This document shows positions 35,057 through 43,065 of a DNA stretch of 64,000 bases, piece by piece (the stretch's first letter is position 1; each line of letters opens with the position of its first letter). The stretch is from Afipia felis ATCC 53690 (GTDB taxonomy: Bacteria > Pseudomonadota > Alphaproteobacteria > Rhizobiales > Xanthobacteraceae), in NCBI RefSeq assembly GCF_000314735.2, contig NZ_KB375270.1, positions 3,100,001 through 3,164,000 on the forward strand. Reading direction: 5' to 3'. The notes beneath the pieces were generated by a model. The model saw only the letters and a program-made list of their open reading frames with translations, ran no database searches and had not been told where the DNA came from. Both the position numbers and the translations under genes were made by a program.

Positions 35057-35719
35057 ATGGCGCTTAAGTGTCATCTCGTCATCTTCGCCCGTCTTCCCCG
35101 CTTGGGCGCAGGAAAACGACGCCTCGCCAAGGGCGTCGGCGCGGTCGAAGCTCTCAGGTTTCAGCGTACCATGCTGGGCATCACGCTCCGCCGCCTGTCG
35201 GGCGATCAGCGTTGGATCACCTGGCTGGCGATGACGCCGACGCCACGGCGTGCGAGACAATTTGGGGTACGTACCATCCCTCAAGGGCGCGGCTCTTTGG
35301 GCGATCGGATGGCCACCGTGGCCCGTGCGATGCCACCAGGTCCCGTCGTCATCGTCGGCAGCGACATTCCGGGAATTTCCGCGGCTTCAGTTGCCGCAGC
35401 CTTCCGCCTGCTGGGAAGCAAGGACGCCGTCTTCGGTCCGGCACTGGATGGCGGCTATTGGCTTGTCGGCCTGCGCCGTCGTCCGAGATTCCTTGCCCCG
35501 TTCGTCGACGTGCGGTGGTCATCTCAGCACGCGCTCGAAGATACTCTTGCCAATCTATCGAGTTACTGCGTCGGATTTGTCCAGACACTTGAAGATGTCG
35601 ACGACGCCACAGCCCTGAAACGCCATCTTCCCACAATAGGCACGTTCGCCCGCAGAAACCGGATCGCCTCGAGTCGCTCGAACACAGTCGATCAAACCTG
35701 TTCGGTGCGGTCACCATGA
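35057..35719 (+). CDS. DUF2064 nucleotidyl/glycosyltransferase, rSAM-associated type 1 (TIGR04282)
   Basis: A 220-residue GT-A-like protein of the DUF2064 family: CHLVIFARLPRLGAGKRRLAK at the N-terminus, IVGSDIPGISAASVAAAF near residue 97, and GPALDGGYWLVGLRR. It is the usual partner of the TIGR04283 enzyme and lies 2 bp after it. Its chemistry may be sugar activation or transfer. It ends the cluster; the next gene is 181 bp away and has its own promoter candidate. Confidence 0.87.
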   Translation: MALKCHLVIFARLPRLGAGKRRLAKGVGAVEALRFQRTMLGITLRRLSGDQRWITWLAMTPTPRRARQFGVRTIPQGRGSLGDRMATVARAMPPGPVVIVGSDIPGISAASVAAAFRLLGSKDAVFGPALDGGYWLVGLRRRPRFLAPFVDVRWSSQHALEDTLANLSSYCVGFVQTLEDVDDATALKRHLPTIGTFARRNRIASSRSNTVDQTCSVRSP

Positions 35720-35805
35720 CTGCAGGACCGGCGCTCGAGCGGCAGCCCGCCTTCGCAAGCAAGCAATTTTCCGCGTCCCGCTGCCAAATTACTTGAGCTG
35801 GCGAG

Positions 35806-35830
35806 GTAACCTCGGGCGGTGGGCGCCGAA
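35806..35830 (+). promoter_or_regulatory. SigF-like promoter for the thioredoxin/CcdA operon
   Basis: GTAACC (35806-35811) and CGAA (35827-35830) are 15 nt apart, about 70 bp before the thioredoxin start. The -35 also forms the centre of the 13-bp palindrome CGAGGTAACCTCG (35802-35814). The same two boxes precede bufA, with a 16-nt spacer. Confidence 0.55.
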
Positions 35831-35900
35831 CTCTGAATTAGGGACGGTCGGCGTCAGTAGAAACCGGCTGCTCCCGCTTAACCGTCATCGGGAGATCCGG

Positions 35901-36299
35901 ATGTCACCCATCAAGCTTTTGTCCACCGTCATGCTCGCGATGAGCTTATCAATAGCAATCAGCCAGACCGCCCTGGCAGCGACAGAAGCGCCGTACACGC
36001 AACAGGCGTTTGCGGCGTCCCAGCATGAGGGCAAGCCGATCCTCGTCGACATCTCCGCAAGCTGGTGCCCGACCTGCGCGAAGCAGCGTCCTATCATCGA
36101 TCGGTTGGTCGAAAACCCGGCATTCGGGGATCTCGTAATCTACAAGGTCGATTTCGACACGCAGAAAGATGTGGTCCGTTCGTTTGGTGCGCAAACGCAG
36201 AGCACACTGATCGTGTTTCGTGGCCCCAAGGAAAAGGGACGGTCGGTCGGCGACACTGATCCCGATTCGATCAAGGCGCTTCTCCTGAAAGCGAACTGA
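35901..36299 (+). CDS. Periplasmic thioredoxin-fold protein (DsbD-gamma-like)
   Basis: A 132-residue exported thioredoxin: signal peptide cleaved near ALAAT (about residue 27) and active site W-C56-P-T-C59 in ILVDISASWCPTCAKQRP. The VFRGPKEKGRSVG loop resembles the C-terminal domain of DsbD. With the CcdA-like protein encoded 22 bp downstream it would form a two-gene version of DsbD, passing electrons from the cytoplasm to periplasmic thiols. The ATG at 35901 follows GGGAGA; longer in-frame starts would lack a signal peptide. Confidence 0.9.
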   Translation: MSPIKLLSTVMLAMSLSIAISQTALAATEAPYTQQAFAASQHEGKPILVDISASWCPTCAKQRPIIDRLVENPAFGDLVIYKVDFDTQKDVVRSFGAQTQSTLIVFRGPKEKGRSVGDTDPDSIKALLLKAN

Positions 36300-36321
36300 A
36301 CTCGTTCGCGGAATCGGAAGC

Positions 36322-37050
36322 ATGGCCCTCCCAATCGGCAGTATCGGTTTCGGCTTCGTGGCCGGAATCCTTTCGACACTATCCCCATGCATTCTTCCGC
36401 TGCTACCGCTTGTCCTCGGACCGGCGGTCGCTGCACACCGCCTGGGTGTGCCGGCATTGGCCGCCGGCCTGGTCACCTCATTCGTCGCTGTCGGGCTCTT
36501 CGTGGCGACGGTCGGCTTTTCTATTGGCCTCGACGGCAGCGTCTTCCGTTCGATTTCCGCGGTGCTCCTGGGTCTCCTGGGGGTGGTGCTGCTCAGCGGC
36601 GCACTGCAACAGCGCTTCGCAATCGCCGCCGGAGGGATCAGCAATGCCGGCAATCGGTTGATCGCGCGAATCTCGCCGAGTGGGCTTCGCGGCCAATTCG
36701 TTCTCGGATTGCTGCTCGGCGCGATCTGGAGCCCCTGTGTCGGGCCGACCCTCGGTGCAGCCTCCGTCCTCGCGGCTCAGGGACGCGATCTTGCCAGCGT
36801 GGCGATCGTCATGGTGGCGTTCGGTCTTGGGACCGCCATCCCGCTGCTCGTCGTCGGCTCGCTCTCACGCCAGGCGCTCAGTCGCTGGCGGGGCAATCTC
36901 ATAGGAGCGGGGAAGCTCGGTAAGGTCATCCTCGGCGTAGGAGCGTTGGCCGTAGCAACGATGATTCTTAGCGGGTTCGATCACACACTCGAGGCCGCGC
37001 TCGTCGCTGCATCTCCCACTTGGCTGGTTGATCTCACGACACGCTTTTGA
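36322..37050 (+). CDS. ccdA: CcdA/DsbD-beta-type membrane electron carrier
   Basis: A 242-residue protein with six or seven membrane helices. The conserved half-motifs LSPCILPLLPLVLGP (Cys23) and IWSPCVGPTLGAAS (Cys near residue 139) provide the redox pair that relays electrons from thioredoxin across the membrane. Partners are likely the thioredoxin upstream and, more widely, the cytochrome c maturation proteins encoded at 55.7-63 kb. Confidence 0.92.
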   Translation: MALPIGSIGFGFVAGILSTLSPCILPLLPLVLGPAVAAHRLGVPALAAGLVTSFVAVGLFVATVGFSIGLDGSVFRSISAVLLGLLGVVLLSGALQQRFAIAAGGISNAGNRLIARISPSGLRGQFVLGLLLGAIWSPCVGPTLGAASVLAAQGRDLASVAIVMVAFGLGTAIPLLVVGSLSRQALSRWRGNLIGAGKLGKVILGVGALAVATMILSGFDHTLEAALVAASPTWLVDLTTRF

Positions 37051-37155
37051 TGGTCGCGGTGTGGCGATCCCACTCGAATGCACCCATGCTGATGCAACAG
37101 CGTGGGTCGTAAACGGCTTCCGACTATTCACCGCAACTCGTTAGGACACGTAGCC

Positions 37156-37824
37156 ATGAACAGACTGACCCGTCGATGCCTGCTTGGTGCTGGAGTAACT
37201 CTTGGTATTGCCGCGGCAGGGCGCACGCAGGCGTGGGCTGCTCCGGAGACAGCCCGCGATCTCCAATTCATTCTGCATGCGGTGTTTTTCTCCGATGAGA
37301 CCCATCAGGCCCAGCCGCTTGATCCCCATGCGTTCGTCAAAGACCCCTCGGCCCCAGCCGGCATCGGGCCGCAAAACATTCCGCACATCGCGGGCTTTCG
37401 GCCCGCGCTCGTGGCTGGGCCATTGGATGTCGAAACCTTCAATGCGCAAGGCAAGAGTCTCGGCTTCAGTTTGGCGGATTGGTTCGCCGCCAAAGGGTCC
37501 GTCAAGATCACGCCGAGCGACGCGGGAGCGCGACTTGACTGCCGCTTCACTCAATTGCGACCGAACGGAGTCTACAGTCTGTTCGAGAACCATTTCGATC
37601 AAAAGCCAATAGGCTTTACGCCGTCGGACGGTCGCGGTAAGGGCAACAGCTTTACTGCCGGCGTAAACGGAAGCGCCGCCATCAGCATGACGTCACCGCA
37701 CCCTTTGACACACGACAATGCCGTGCTGCTCGTCTACCATAGCGACGGCGTCACCCACGGATTGGAACGTGGAGAGATCGGCGTCACAGCGCATCACCAG
37801 ATCATCGTCCGAATACCAGCATGA
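37156..37824 (+). CDS. Secreted protein with a Tat-like leader, unknown function
   Basis: A 222-residue protein whose N-terminus, MNRLTRRCLLGAGVTLGIAA, carries a twin-arginine motif and is followed by a cleavage site near AWAAP. The rest looks beta-rich, with histidines in EIGVTAHHQIIV and a GLERGEIG stretch. I do not recognise the family. As third gene after the thioredoxin and ccdA, with 105 bp between, it may be a folded periplasmic metalloprotein, but that is context only. Confidence 0.7.
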   Translation: MNRLTRRCLLGAGVTLGIAAAGRTQAWAAPETARDLQFILHAVFFSDETHQAQPLDPHAFVKDPSAPAGIGPQNIPHIAGFRPALVAGPLDVETFNAQGKSLGFSLADWFAAKGSVKITPSDAGARLDCRFTQLRPNGVYSLFENHFDQKPIGFTPSDGRGKGNSFTAGVNGSAAISMTSPHPLTHDNAVLLVYHSDGVTHGLERGEIGVTAHHQIIVRIPA

Positions 37825-37951
37825 CATACATACGCTTGGGAAAGGCGGCCACGTCGGGTTCCCGATCCACTGAGACGGCTGATAAAATCATTCAACCGTT
37901 CGAACCGGCTTGCTGCCTTTCCCGAGCTCTTCATTCCGTCCGGAGTGACAT

Positions 37952-38278
37952 CTAATCGAGTCTACGTACACTGATGCTGGTTGCATGCTGTGGCACAGCC
38001 ACCCTGAGAAAAATAAAGAAGAAGATTGGGTTTGGTAGAAAATAACGCCAGCCAACCATGTGATCTCGGCCGCCATCACGATCGAGAAAATCAAGCCAGA
38101 TATAGAAGAATTTGTACACGCAGAATCCCGGAATCCAGTTCGTGCGGAATCCTTCGGTCTTCAGACAGCCCTTGCTGATGTAGTAGTTGCCCTCAAATGA
38201 GGTAATGCCAAGGAATCCGAGTGGACCTTCGGCAAGGAGTTCTCCATCTGGCTCGTGATAGATCTGGATGCGTGACAT
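37952..38278 (-). CDS. Small hypothetical protein, possibly DUF427-like
   Basis: A 108-residue protein. The segment EGNYYISKGCLKTEGFRT then PGFCVYKFFYIWLDF vaguely resembles the YY-to-CPYKG stretch of DUF427, although the expected Lys-Gly is Lys-Phe. A hydrophobic run (NPIFFFIFLRVAV) near the C-terminus is unlike that family, so the end may be frameshifted. The AT-rich stretch around it suggests a different origin from its neighbours. Weak assignment. Confidence 0.4.
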   Translation of the reverse strand: MSRIQIYHEPDGELLAEGPLGFLGITSFEGNYYISKGCLKTEGFRTNWIPGFCVYKFFYIWLDFLDRDGGRDHMVGWRYFLPNPIFFFIFLRVAVPQHATSISVRRLD

Positions 38279-38577
38279 GCGACGCCTCACCAATGCAGAA
38301 TTTTCGCAAACTTCGTGACGGCTACCTTGCGCCAAGCGAGAAGGCACATGGTCAGCAGCAGTGTTCTGAGTCCCACAGAGATCGGAAATCCGTAGCCGAA
38401 GTTTGGAATTACAAACAGTAGCAATCCGTTTCGGTCCTCCCGACGATCTGCATCGCTATTGCCATCATCGGCGTGCTGCGCTCCTCGATCCTCCGTCAGC
38501 AAATTGCGACTGTCACATCGGACACAGAGAGATTGATGCCCAATTCAAGGGATGCGGCGACTCCGTTCGCGAGGCGA

Positions 38578-39027
38578 TCAGGCCGCAACTGCTTGGTTCC
38601 GTTGCGTCAAGGCGCCGTAGACGCCACCTAGCACGGCCCCATAGATCCAGTGCAGCATGAGGGTGGCGACCGGCGCCATCATACCCAGGCCCAGTCCAAA
38701 CAGGCCAGCCCCGGCCATCGGCATCAGCATGATCATCATGATGAACCAGGCGCCAGTCGCGAAAATTGCGCCGCGCAACCAGTGGGGTCCGGGCAGCTTG
38801 GCGTCCAGCCCAGCATAGAGGAGACCCCAGAGGACCGTGCCGATCACGAAATGCCCCATCCAGCCCATCAGCGGCATGCTGGAACCAGACATTTTCGTGA
38901 TCATCGCGATGGGGTTGAGTTCGGGCATGAGCCCCATGGCTTGCTTCATCATCATGATGGCGGAAAGCACGACCGTCGCGGCCAGTCCGGCGAGGAGGCC
39001 TTTTCCGTATTTCTCGGCGTTATTCAT
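38578..39027 (-). CDS. Four-helix membrane protein, DUF6789-like
   Basis: A 149-residue Met/Gly-rich membrane protein with four helices: GKGLLAGLAATVVLSAIMMM, a GWMGHFVIGTVLWGLLYAG helix, WFIMMIMLMPMAGAGLFGLG, and LHWIYGAVLGGVYGAL. It fits the group I recall as DUF6789. The many methionines (about 20) are notable beside copper genes. The 388 bp between its start and the copZ promoter hold no supported gene. Confidence 0.75.
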   Translation of the reverse strand: MNNAEKYGKGLLAGLAATVVLSAIMMMKQAMGLMPELNPIAMITKMSGSSMPLMGWMGHFVIGTVLWGLLYAGLDAKLPGPHWLRGAIFATGAWFIMMIMLMPMAGAGLFGLGLGMMAPVATLMLHWIYGAVLGGVYGALTQRNQAVAA

Positions 39028-39415
39028 AGCTGGGCTCCGGAAAGGATGGATGGAAACTCATAGTCGAGGATGGGGTGCGCTGACGGCTGTCTGATCAACG
39101 CGAGGCGTCTTGCGCTGATAGTCCGAGACAACGCCCGCCGCTTTCTCGCAAGGGGACTAACCGTTTTGAGCCGGCTCGGGGCCTCCTTCAGCTTGGTCCA
39201 GAACGACGTTTGACGGGACAATCATTCGCGGCAATCCGACGGCTAGTGATCCCCTTATTGAGTTCGGCCTGTCGTGGCAGAAGGTTACGGTGCGGTCATC
39301 GCAGCAGGCCGATCGAAAAGCCGCATCAGCTTCACCGACTGTCGACGCCGCCGCCTCATTTGTTTGCTCACCCTCCGGCGCTTTTCCCCTGAAAGCGAAA
39401 TTTTGTGCGCCGGGC

Positions 39416-39446
39416 TTGACCTTCCAGTAACTGGAAGCCCCATCTT
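39416..39446 (+). promoter_or_regulatory. CueR-type promoter of copZ-copA-cueR
   Basis: TTGACC (39416-39421) and CATCTT (39441-39446) are separated by 19 bp, the overlong spacing that MerR-family activators correct by twisting DNA. The spacer contains the perfect palindrome CTTCCAGTAACTGGAAG (39421-39437). The cueR gene two genes downstream is the expected activator in response to copper(I). Confidence 0.85.
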
Positions 39447-39447
39447 G

Positions 39448-39469
39448 CCTTCCAGTAACCTGGAAGGAG
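39448..39469 (+). promoter_or_regulatory. Second palindrome overlapping the copZ ribosome site
   Basis: CCTTCCAG-TAAC-CTGGAAGG (39448-39467) nearly repeats the CueR operator core 27 bp downstream, and its right arm runs into the copZ Shine-Dalgarno AAGGAG (39464-39469). It could be a second CueR site. It could also form, at the very 5' end of the mRNA, an 8-bp hairpin that hides the ribosome site. Confidence 0.6.
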
Positions 39470-39477
39470 TGAATTCC

Positions 39478-39744
39478 ATGGATCAGCAAGGTGCACATGA
39501 AGTGCGCGAGATCGTTCTCACGGTCTCCAGGATGACGTGCGGCGGATGCGCCAACACGGTGACACGCATCCTGTCTCGAGTTCCGGGGGTCGTCGATGCA
39601 AAGCTAGATTTCGCGACCGGGCTCGCGACGATCAAGGGAGAGGCACCGGCTGCAGTGCTCATCGCGGCCGTCGAGGCGGCCGGCTATGGAGCCAAGGACG
39701 CCGGCTCTGATGCCCAGACGGGAGGCTCTAATGGAAGCGCCTGA
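39478..39744 (+). CDS. copZ: CopZ-like copper chaperone (HMA domain)
   Basis: An 88-residue heavy-metal-associated domain protein. The metal motif is M-T-C21-G-G-C24-A, and the beta-alpha-beta repeat continues to AAVEAAGYGAKD. It would carry copper(I) to the CopA ATPase. The start at 39478 has AAGGAG 8 bp upstream. The 3' end overlaps the copA start by 14 bp, so copper binding and export are translated together. Confidence 0.9.
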   Translation: MDQQGAHEVREIVLTVSRMTCGGCANTVTRILSRVPGVVDAKLDFATGLATIKGEAPAAVLIAAVEAAGYGAKDAGSDAQTGGSNGSA

Positions 39745-42133
39745 AGTCCTCGATGATCGTACACGCGCCATCATTCCGATCGAAGGAATGACCTGCGCGA
39801 CCTGCGCGGGCCGGGTCGAGAAGGCGCTACAGGCCGTTCCCGGCGTCGAAGCCTCGGTCAACCTTTCGAGCGAACAAGCCGATGTGGTGTTCAATTCGGC
39901 TCAGGTTCAGCCGGACGCGTTAGTGGAGGCGGTCTCGCGCGCCGGCTACGACGTCGCTCACGAGACGCGGGAACTTGCCATCTCGGGCATGACCTGCGCG
40001 ACTTGCGCGGGCCGCGTCGAAAAGGCTCTTCTTGCGGTGCCGGGCGTGATCCGGGCAGAGGTCAACCTTGCCAGCGAGAACGCCACCGCCGAGGGCGTCG
40101 CCGGTCTCTTGCGTCCGGCCGATCTCATCGCAGCCGTGCGTCGCGCCGGATATGATGCCGAACTTCGGACAGGCGACGTCGAGCGCGATCGGCAAATCCT
40201 CGCCGCGGAAGAAAAGCGGCTCAAGCAGGAAGCCTGGCGGATGTTTGGGGCCGCCGTGCTCAGCGCCCCTTTGCTGTTGCCAATGGTTGGCGTCGAAGTA
40301 CCCGCCTGGTTACAGCTCACGCTGGCGACGCCCGTCCAGTTCATCCTTGGCGCACGTTTCTATGTTGGCGCATGGAAGGCATTGCGGGCACGTACCGGCA
40401 ACATGGACCTTCTGGTCGTGCTCGGCACATCGACTGCCTATTTCTACAGCCTTTACATGCTTTTCGCAGGGCACGCCGGCGAACATCTCTATTTCGAGGC
40501 GGCTGCCGTCGTCGTTACCTTGATCCTTGTCGGCAAATGGCTCGAAACCCGCGCCAAGCGAGCGACGACCTCGGCCATCAAGGCGCTCATGGCACTGCGG
40601 CCGGAGAACGCGCGCGTCATCCGCGACGGCGCGGAGATCGAGGTGCCGATTTCAGCCATTTCGCCCGGAGATATCGTCGTCGTCCGGCCGGGCGAGAAAC
40701 TTCCAGTCGACGGCGTGGTGGTCGAGGGACACAGCGAGGTCGACGAGAGCCTTCTGACCGGAGAAAGCCAGCTGTTGTCAAAGCAAGCGGACGATGCTGT
40801 GGTTGGCGGCTCGGTCAACGGTAGCGGCCTGCTCCGCATCAAGACAACGCTTGTCGGGGAAAAATCGACGCTCTCGCGGATCATCGCGCTCGTCGAGAAT
40901 GCGCAAGGCAAGAAGGCTCCGGTCCAGCGTCTCGTCGATCGTGTCGCCGCGGTTTTCGTTCCGATCGTGATCGTTGTCGCGATGGCCGCGTTCTTCGGTT
41001 GGTGGCTGATCGCAGGAAACCTTAACTCCGGCATCGTAGCAGCCGTCGCGGTGATGGTGATCGCCTGCCCTTGCTCGCTCGGCCTTGCAACGCCGACGGC
41101 CTTGATGGTCGGCACCGGTGCGGCCGCCAAGGCCGGGATCCTGATTCGAGATCCGGAAGCTCTCGAAGTCGCCCACAAGCTCGACACCGTGGTTCTCGAC
41201 AAGACGGGCACGATGACGGAGGGCAAGCCCACCGTGACGGAAATGCTCACTACGGGAATTTCGGAGAGCGAACTGCTTGCGCTTGCCGCCGCCGCCCAAA
41301 CCGGTAGTGAGCATCCGCTCGCCCATGCTGTCCTGACAAAGGCGGAAGGCCTCAAGCTGGGTCGCCTCGAGGACTTTCAAAGCCATCCGGGTATGGGCCT
41401 CACCGCTCGCGTTGCCGGGCGACAGATCGCCATCGGCAATCGCCGCCTGCTTGCGCGGGAGCGTGTGCCGCACGATAGCTTGGAAGTTCAGGTGGCTGCC
41501 CTAGAGGAGCGCGGACGCACTGTGATGTGGGTAGCCGCGCTTGAACCCCAGCCGCTGTTGCTGGGCGCCATCGCGGTCGCGGACCCCATCAGAGAGACCG
41601 CCAAGGCTGCCGTGCAGAGCCTGCAGCGGCTTGGCCTTGAGATCATCATGTTGACTGGCGACCACGAACGAACCGCTGCCGCCGTCGCGACGGAGCTCGG
41701 TATCAAAAGGGTGATCGCCTCTGTACTTCCCGGTCAGAAGGCCGACGAGGTTCGCCGTCTCCAGGCGGAAGGACGCACCGTCGGAATGGTCGGGGATGGC
41801 GTCAACGATGCGCCGGCGCTCGCCGCCGCGAACGTCGGCATCGCCATGGGCGGCGGCTCGGACGTGGCGATGCAAACGGCCGGCATCACCTTGATGCGGT
41901 CCGATCCACTTCTGGTCGGCGACGCCATCGCAGTCAGCCGGGCCACCCACAACAAGATCCGGCAGGGCCTGTTCTGGGCGTTTTTCTACAACGTGATTGG
42001 CATGCCGCTGGCCGCTTTTGGGCTTCTGAATCCGATGATTTCCGGCGCGGCCATGGCACTGTCCTCAGTGAGCGTCGTGTCCAATGCGTTGCTGTTACGT
42101 CGCTGGCGGCCGGCTGCAAAGAAAGGGATTTAA
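39731..42133 (+). CDS. copA: CopA, copper-exporting P1B-type ATPase
   Basis: An 800-residue P-type ATPase that pumps copper(I) out of the cytoplasm. Two N-terminal HMA domains carry GMTCATC motifs (first at residues 19-25, second near 88-94). Eight membrane helices include the CPC metal site in VIACPCSLG (about 445). The phosphorylation motif DKTGT is near 490, HP is in SEHPLAHA, and GDGVND is near 688. GGAGG stands just before the ATG. The TAA stop shares a base with the ATG of cueR. Confidence 0.97.
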   Translation: MEAPEVLDDRTRAIIPIEGMTCATCAGRVEKALQAVPGVEASVNLSSEQADVVFNSAQVQPDALVEAVSRAGYDVAHETRELAISGMTCATCAGRVEKALLAVPGVIRAEVNLASENATAEGVAGLLRPADLIAAVRRAGYDAELRTGDVERDRQILAAEEKRLKQEAWRMFGAAVLSAPLLLPMVGVEVPAWLQLTLATPVQFILGARFYVGAWKALRARTGNMDLLVVLGTSTAYFYSLYMLFAGHAGEHLYFEAAAVVVTLILVGKWLETRAKRATTSAIKALMALRPENARVIRDGAEIEVPISAISPGDIVVVRPGEKLPVDGVVVEGHSEVDESLLTGESQLLSKQADDAVVGGSVNGSGLLRIKTTLVGEKSTLSRIIALVENAQGKKAPVQRLVDRVAAVFVPIVIVVAMAAFFGWWLIAGNLNSGIVAAVAVMVIACPCSLGLATPTALMVGTGAAAKAGILIRDPEALEVAHKLDTVVLDKTGTMTEGKPTVTEMLTTGISESELLALAAAAQTGSEHPLAHAVLTKAEGLKLGRLEDFQSHPGMGLTARVAGRQIAIGNRRLLARERVPHDSLEVQVAALEERGRTVMWVAALEPQPLLLGAIAVADPIRETAKAAVQSLQRLGLEIIMLTGDHERTAAAVATELGIKRVIASVLPGQKADEVRRLQAEGRTVGMVGDGVNDAPALAAANVGIAMGGGSDVAMQTAGITLMRSDPLLVGDAIAVSRATHNKIRQGLFWAFFYNVIGMPLAAFGLLNPMISGAAMALSSVSVVSNALLLRRWRPAAKKGI

Positions 42134-42600
42134 TGATGCAATCCGATAAGGAACTCACCATCGGCGAGGTGTCCGTACTGTCCGGCCTGCCTTCCAAAAC
42201 CATCCGGTACTACGAGGAAAGCGGAATCATCGAGAGTGCGCGGCGGAATGAAAATCACTACCGCACCTATTCGCAGGTCGACGTCCAAACCTTGCGTTTC
42301 GTCGCGCAGGCGCGACGCCTTGGCTTTTCGCTGAAGGACGTCGGCGAACTGCTCTCGCTTTATCGGGACCGGAACCGCGCGAGCAAGGACGTCAGGCGCA
42401 TCGCACTTCGCTACCTAGCCGATCTCGATCGCAAGATCGCTCATCTAAGGGCAATCAAGAACACGATCGACGATCTCGCACGGCGATGTCAGGACAATGA
42501 TCGCCCGGAGTGCCCGATCTTGGAAGAATTGGAGACTCCTGCGTTGGCTGGAAGCAGGCAACACGATCAACCGCGTGGCGCAAGCCGCAGGAGCCAGTGA
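42133..42600 (+). CDS. cueR: CueR, MerR-family copper-responsive activator
   Basis: A 155-residue MerR protein: HTH at TIGEVSVLSGLPSKTIRYYEESGII, dimerisation helix, and the copper(I) loop C119-QDNDRPE-C127-PIL, with the same eight-residue spacing as in E. coli CueR. It probably activates the operon from 39416. An ATGATG start leaves either Met possible. The C-terminal tail after the metal loop is longer than usual by about 15 residues. Confidence 0.93.
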   Translation: MMQSDKELTIGEVSVLSGLPSKTIRYYEESGIIESARRNENHYRTYSQVDVQTLRFVAQARRLGFSLKDVGELLSLYRDRNRASKDVRRIALRYLADLDRKIAHLRAIKNTIDDLARRCQDNDRPECPILEELETPALAGSRQHDQPRGASRRSQ

Positions 42601-42627
42601 CGTATCGTTAGCGCGAGAAGGTGTCCC

Positions 42628-42927
42628 ATGCCGCATTGGTTGATCGTTGTTTCGTGGGTCTCCATCATTACCGGTTTTGCGACGGCGGGAATCGTGACCT
42701 TTGACGTAATCCGCCATCCTCAGCGCATGCAGCGCGTCACTGAGACTCGAAGTGAGACTTCCCGGCACCGCCACAAGCTAGGCGCGCTCTGGCCGCGGCA
42801 GGCGCACGCGGATACGACGCCAATACCTGGGCAGACGGCAGATAATCGCATTCATAACCACACGGCATTAGAAAGTCAGTACGGCGTGATGTCGAGTGCT
42901 CCCCTCATTAGGGGAAACACGTCATGA
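42628..42927 (+). CDS. Short membrane-anchored protein, possibly a truncated DUF4396 protein
   Basis: A 99-residue frame whose first 35 residues (MPHWLIVVSWVSIITGFATA and IVTFDVIRHPQRM) resemble the N-terminus of DUF4396 membrane proteins. The remaining 60 residues are hydrophilic and unlike that family. The gene may be a fragment whose 3' part was lost by deletion or fusion. It lies 27 bp after cueR. Confidence 0.45.
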   Translation: MPHWLIVVSWVSIITGFATAGIVTFDVIRHPQRMQRVTETRSETSRHRHKLGALWPRQAHADTTPIPGQTADNRIHNHTALESQYGVMSSAPLIRGNTS

Positions 42928-43065
42928 TCGGTGCAGGTGGCGTCAGCAAGGGTCGTAAAGGCTCGCTCCGATTAAAGCTCCGCGGCAGATTCCTGACCAC
43001 CCCGGTGAGCAGGGACGGTCGAGGGGCAGAACCTACCGACCCGACACGAGGAGCTTGAAACTCGA

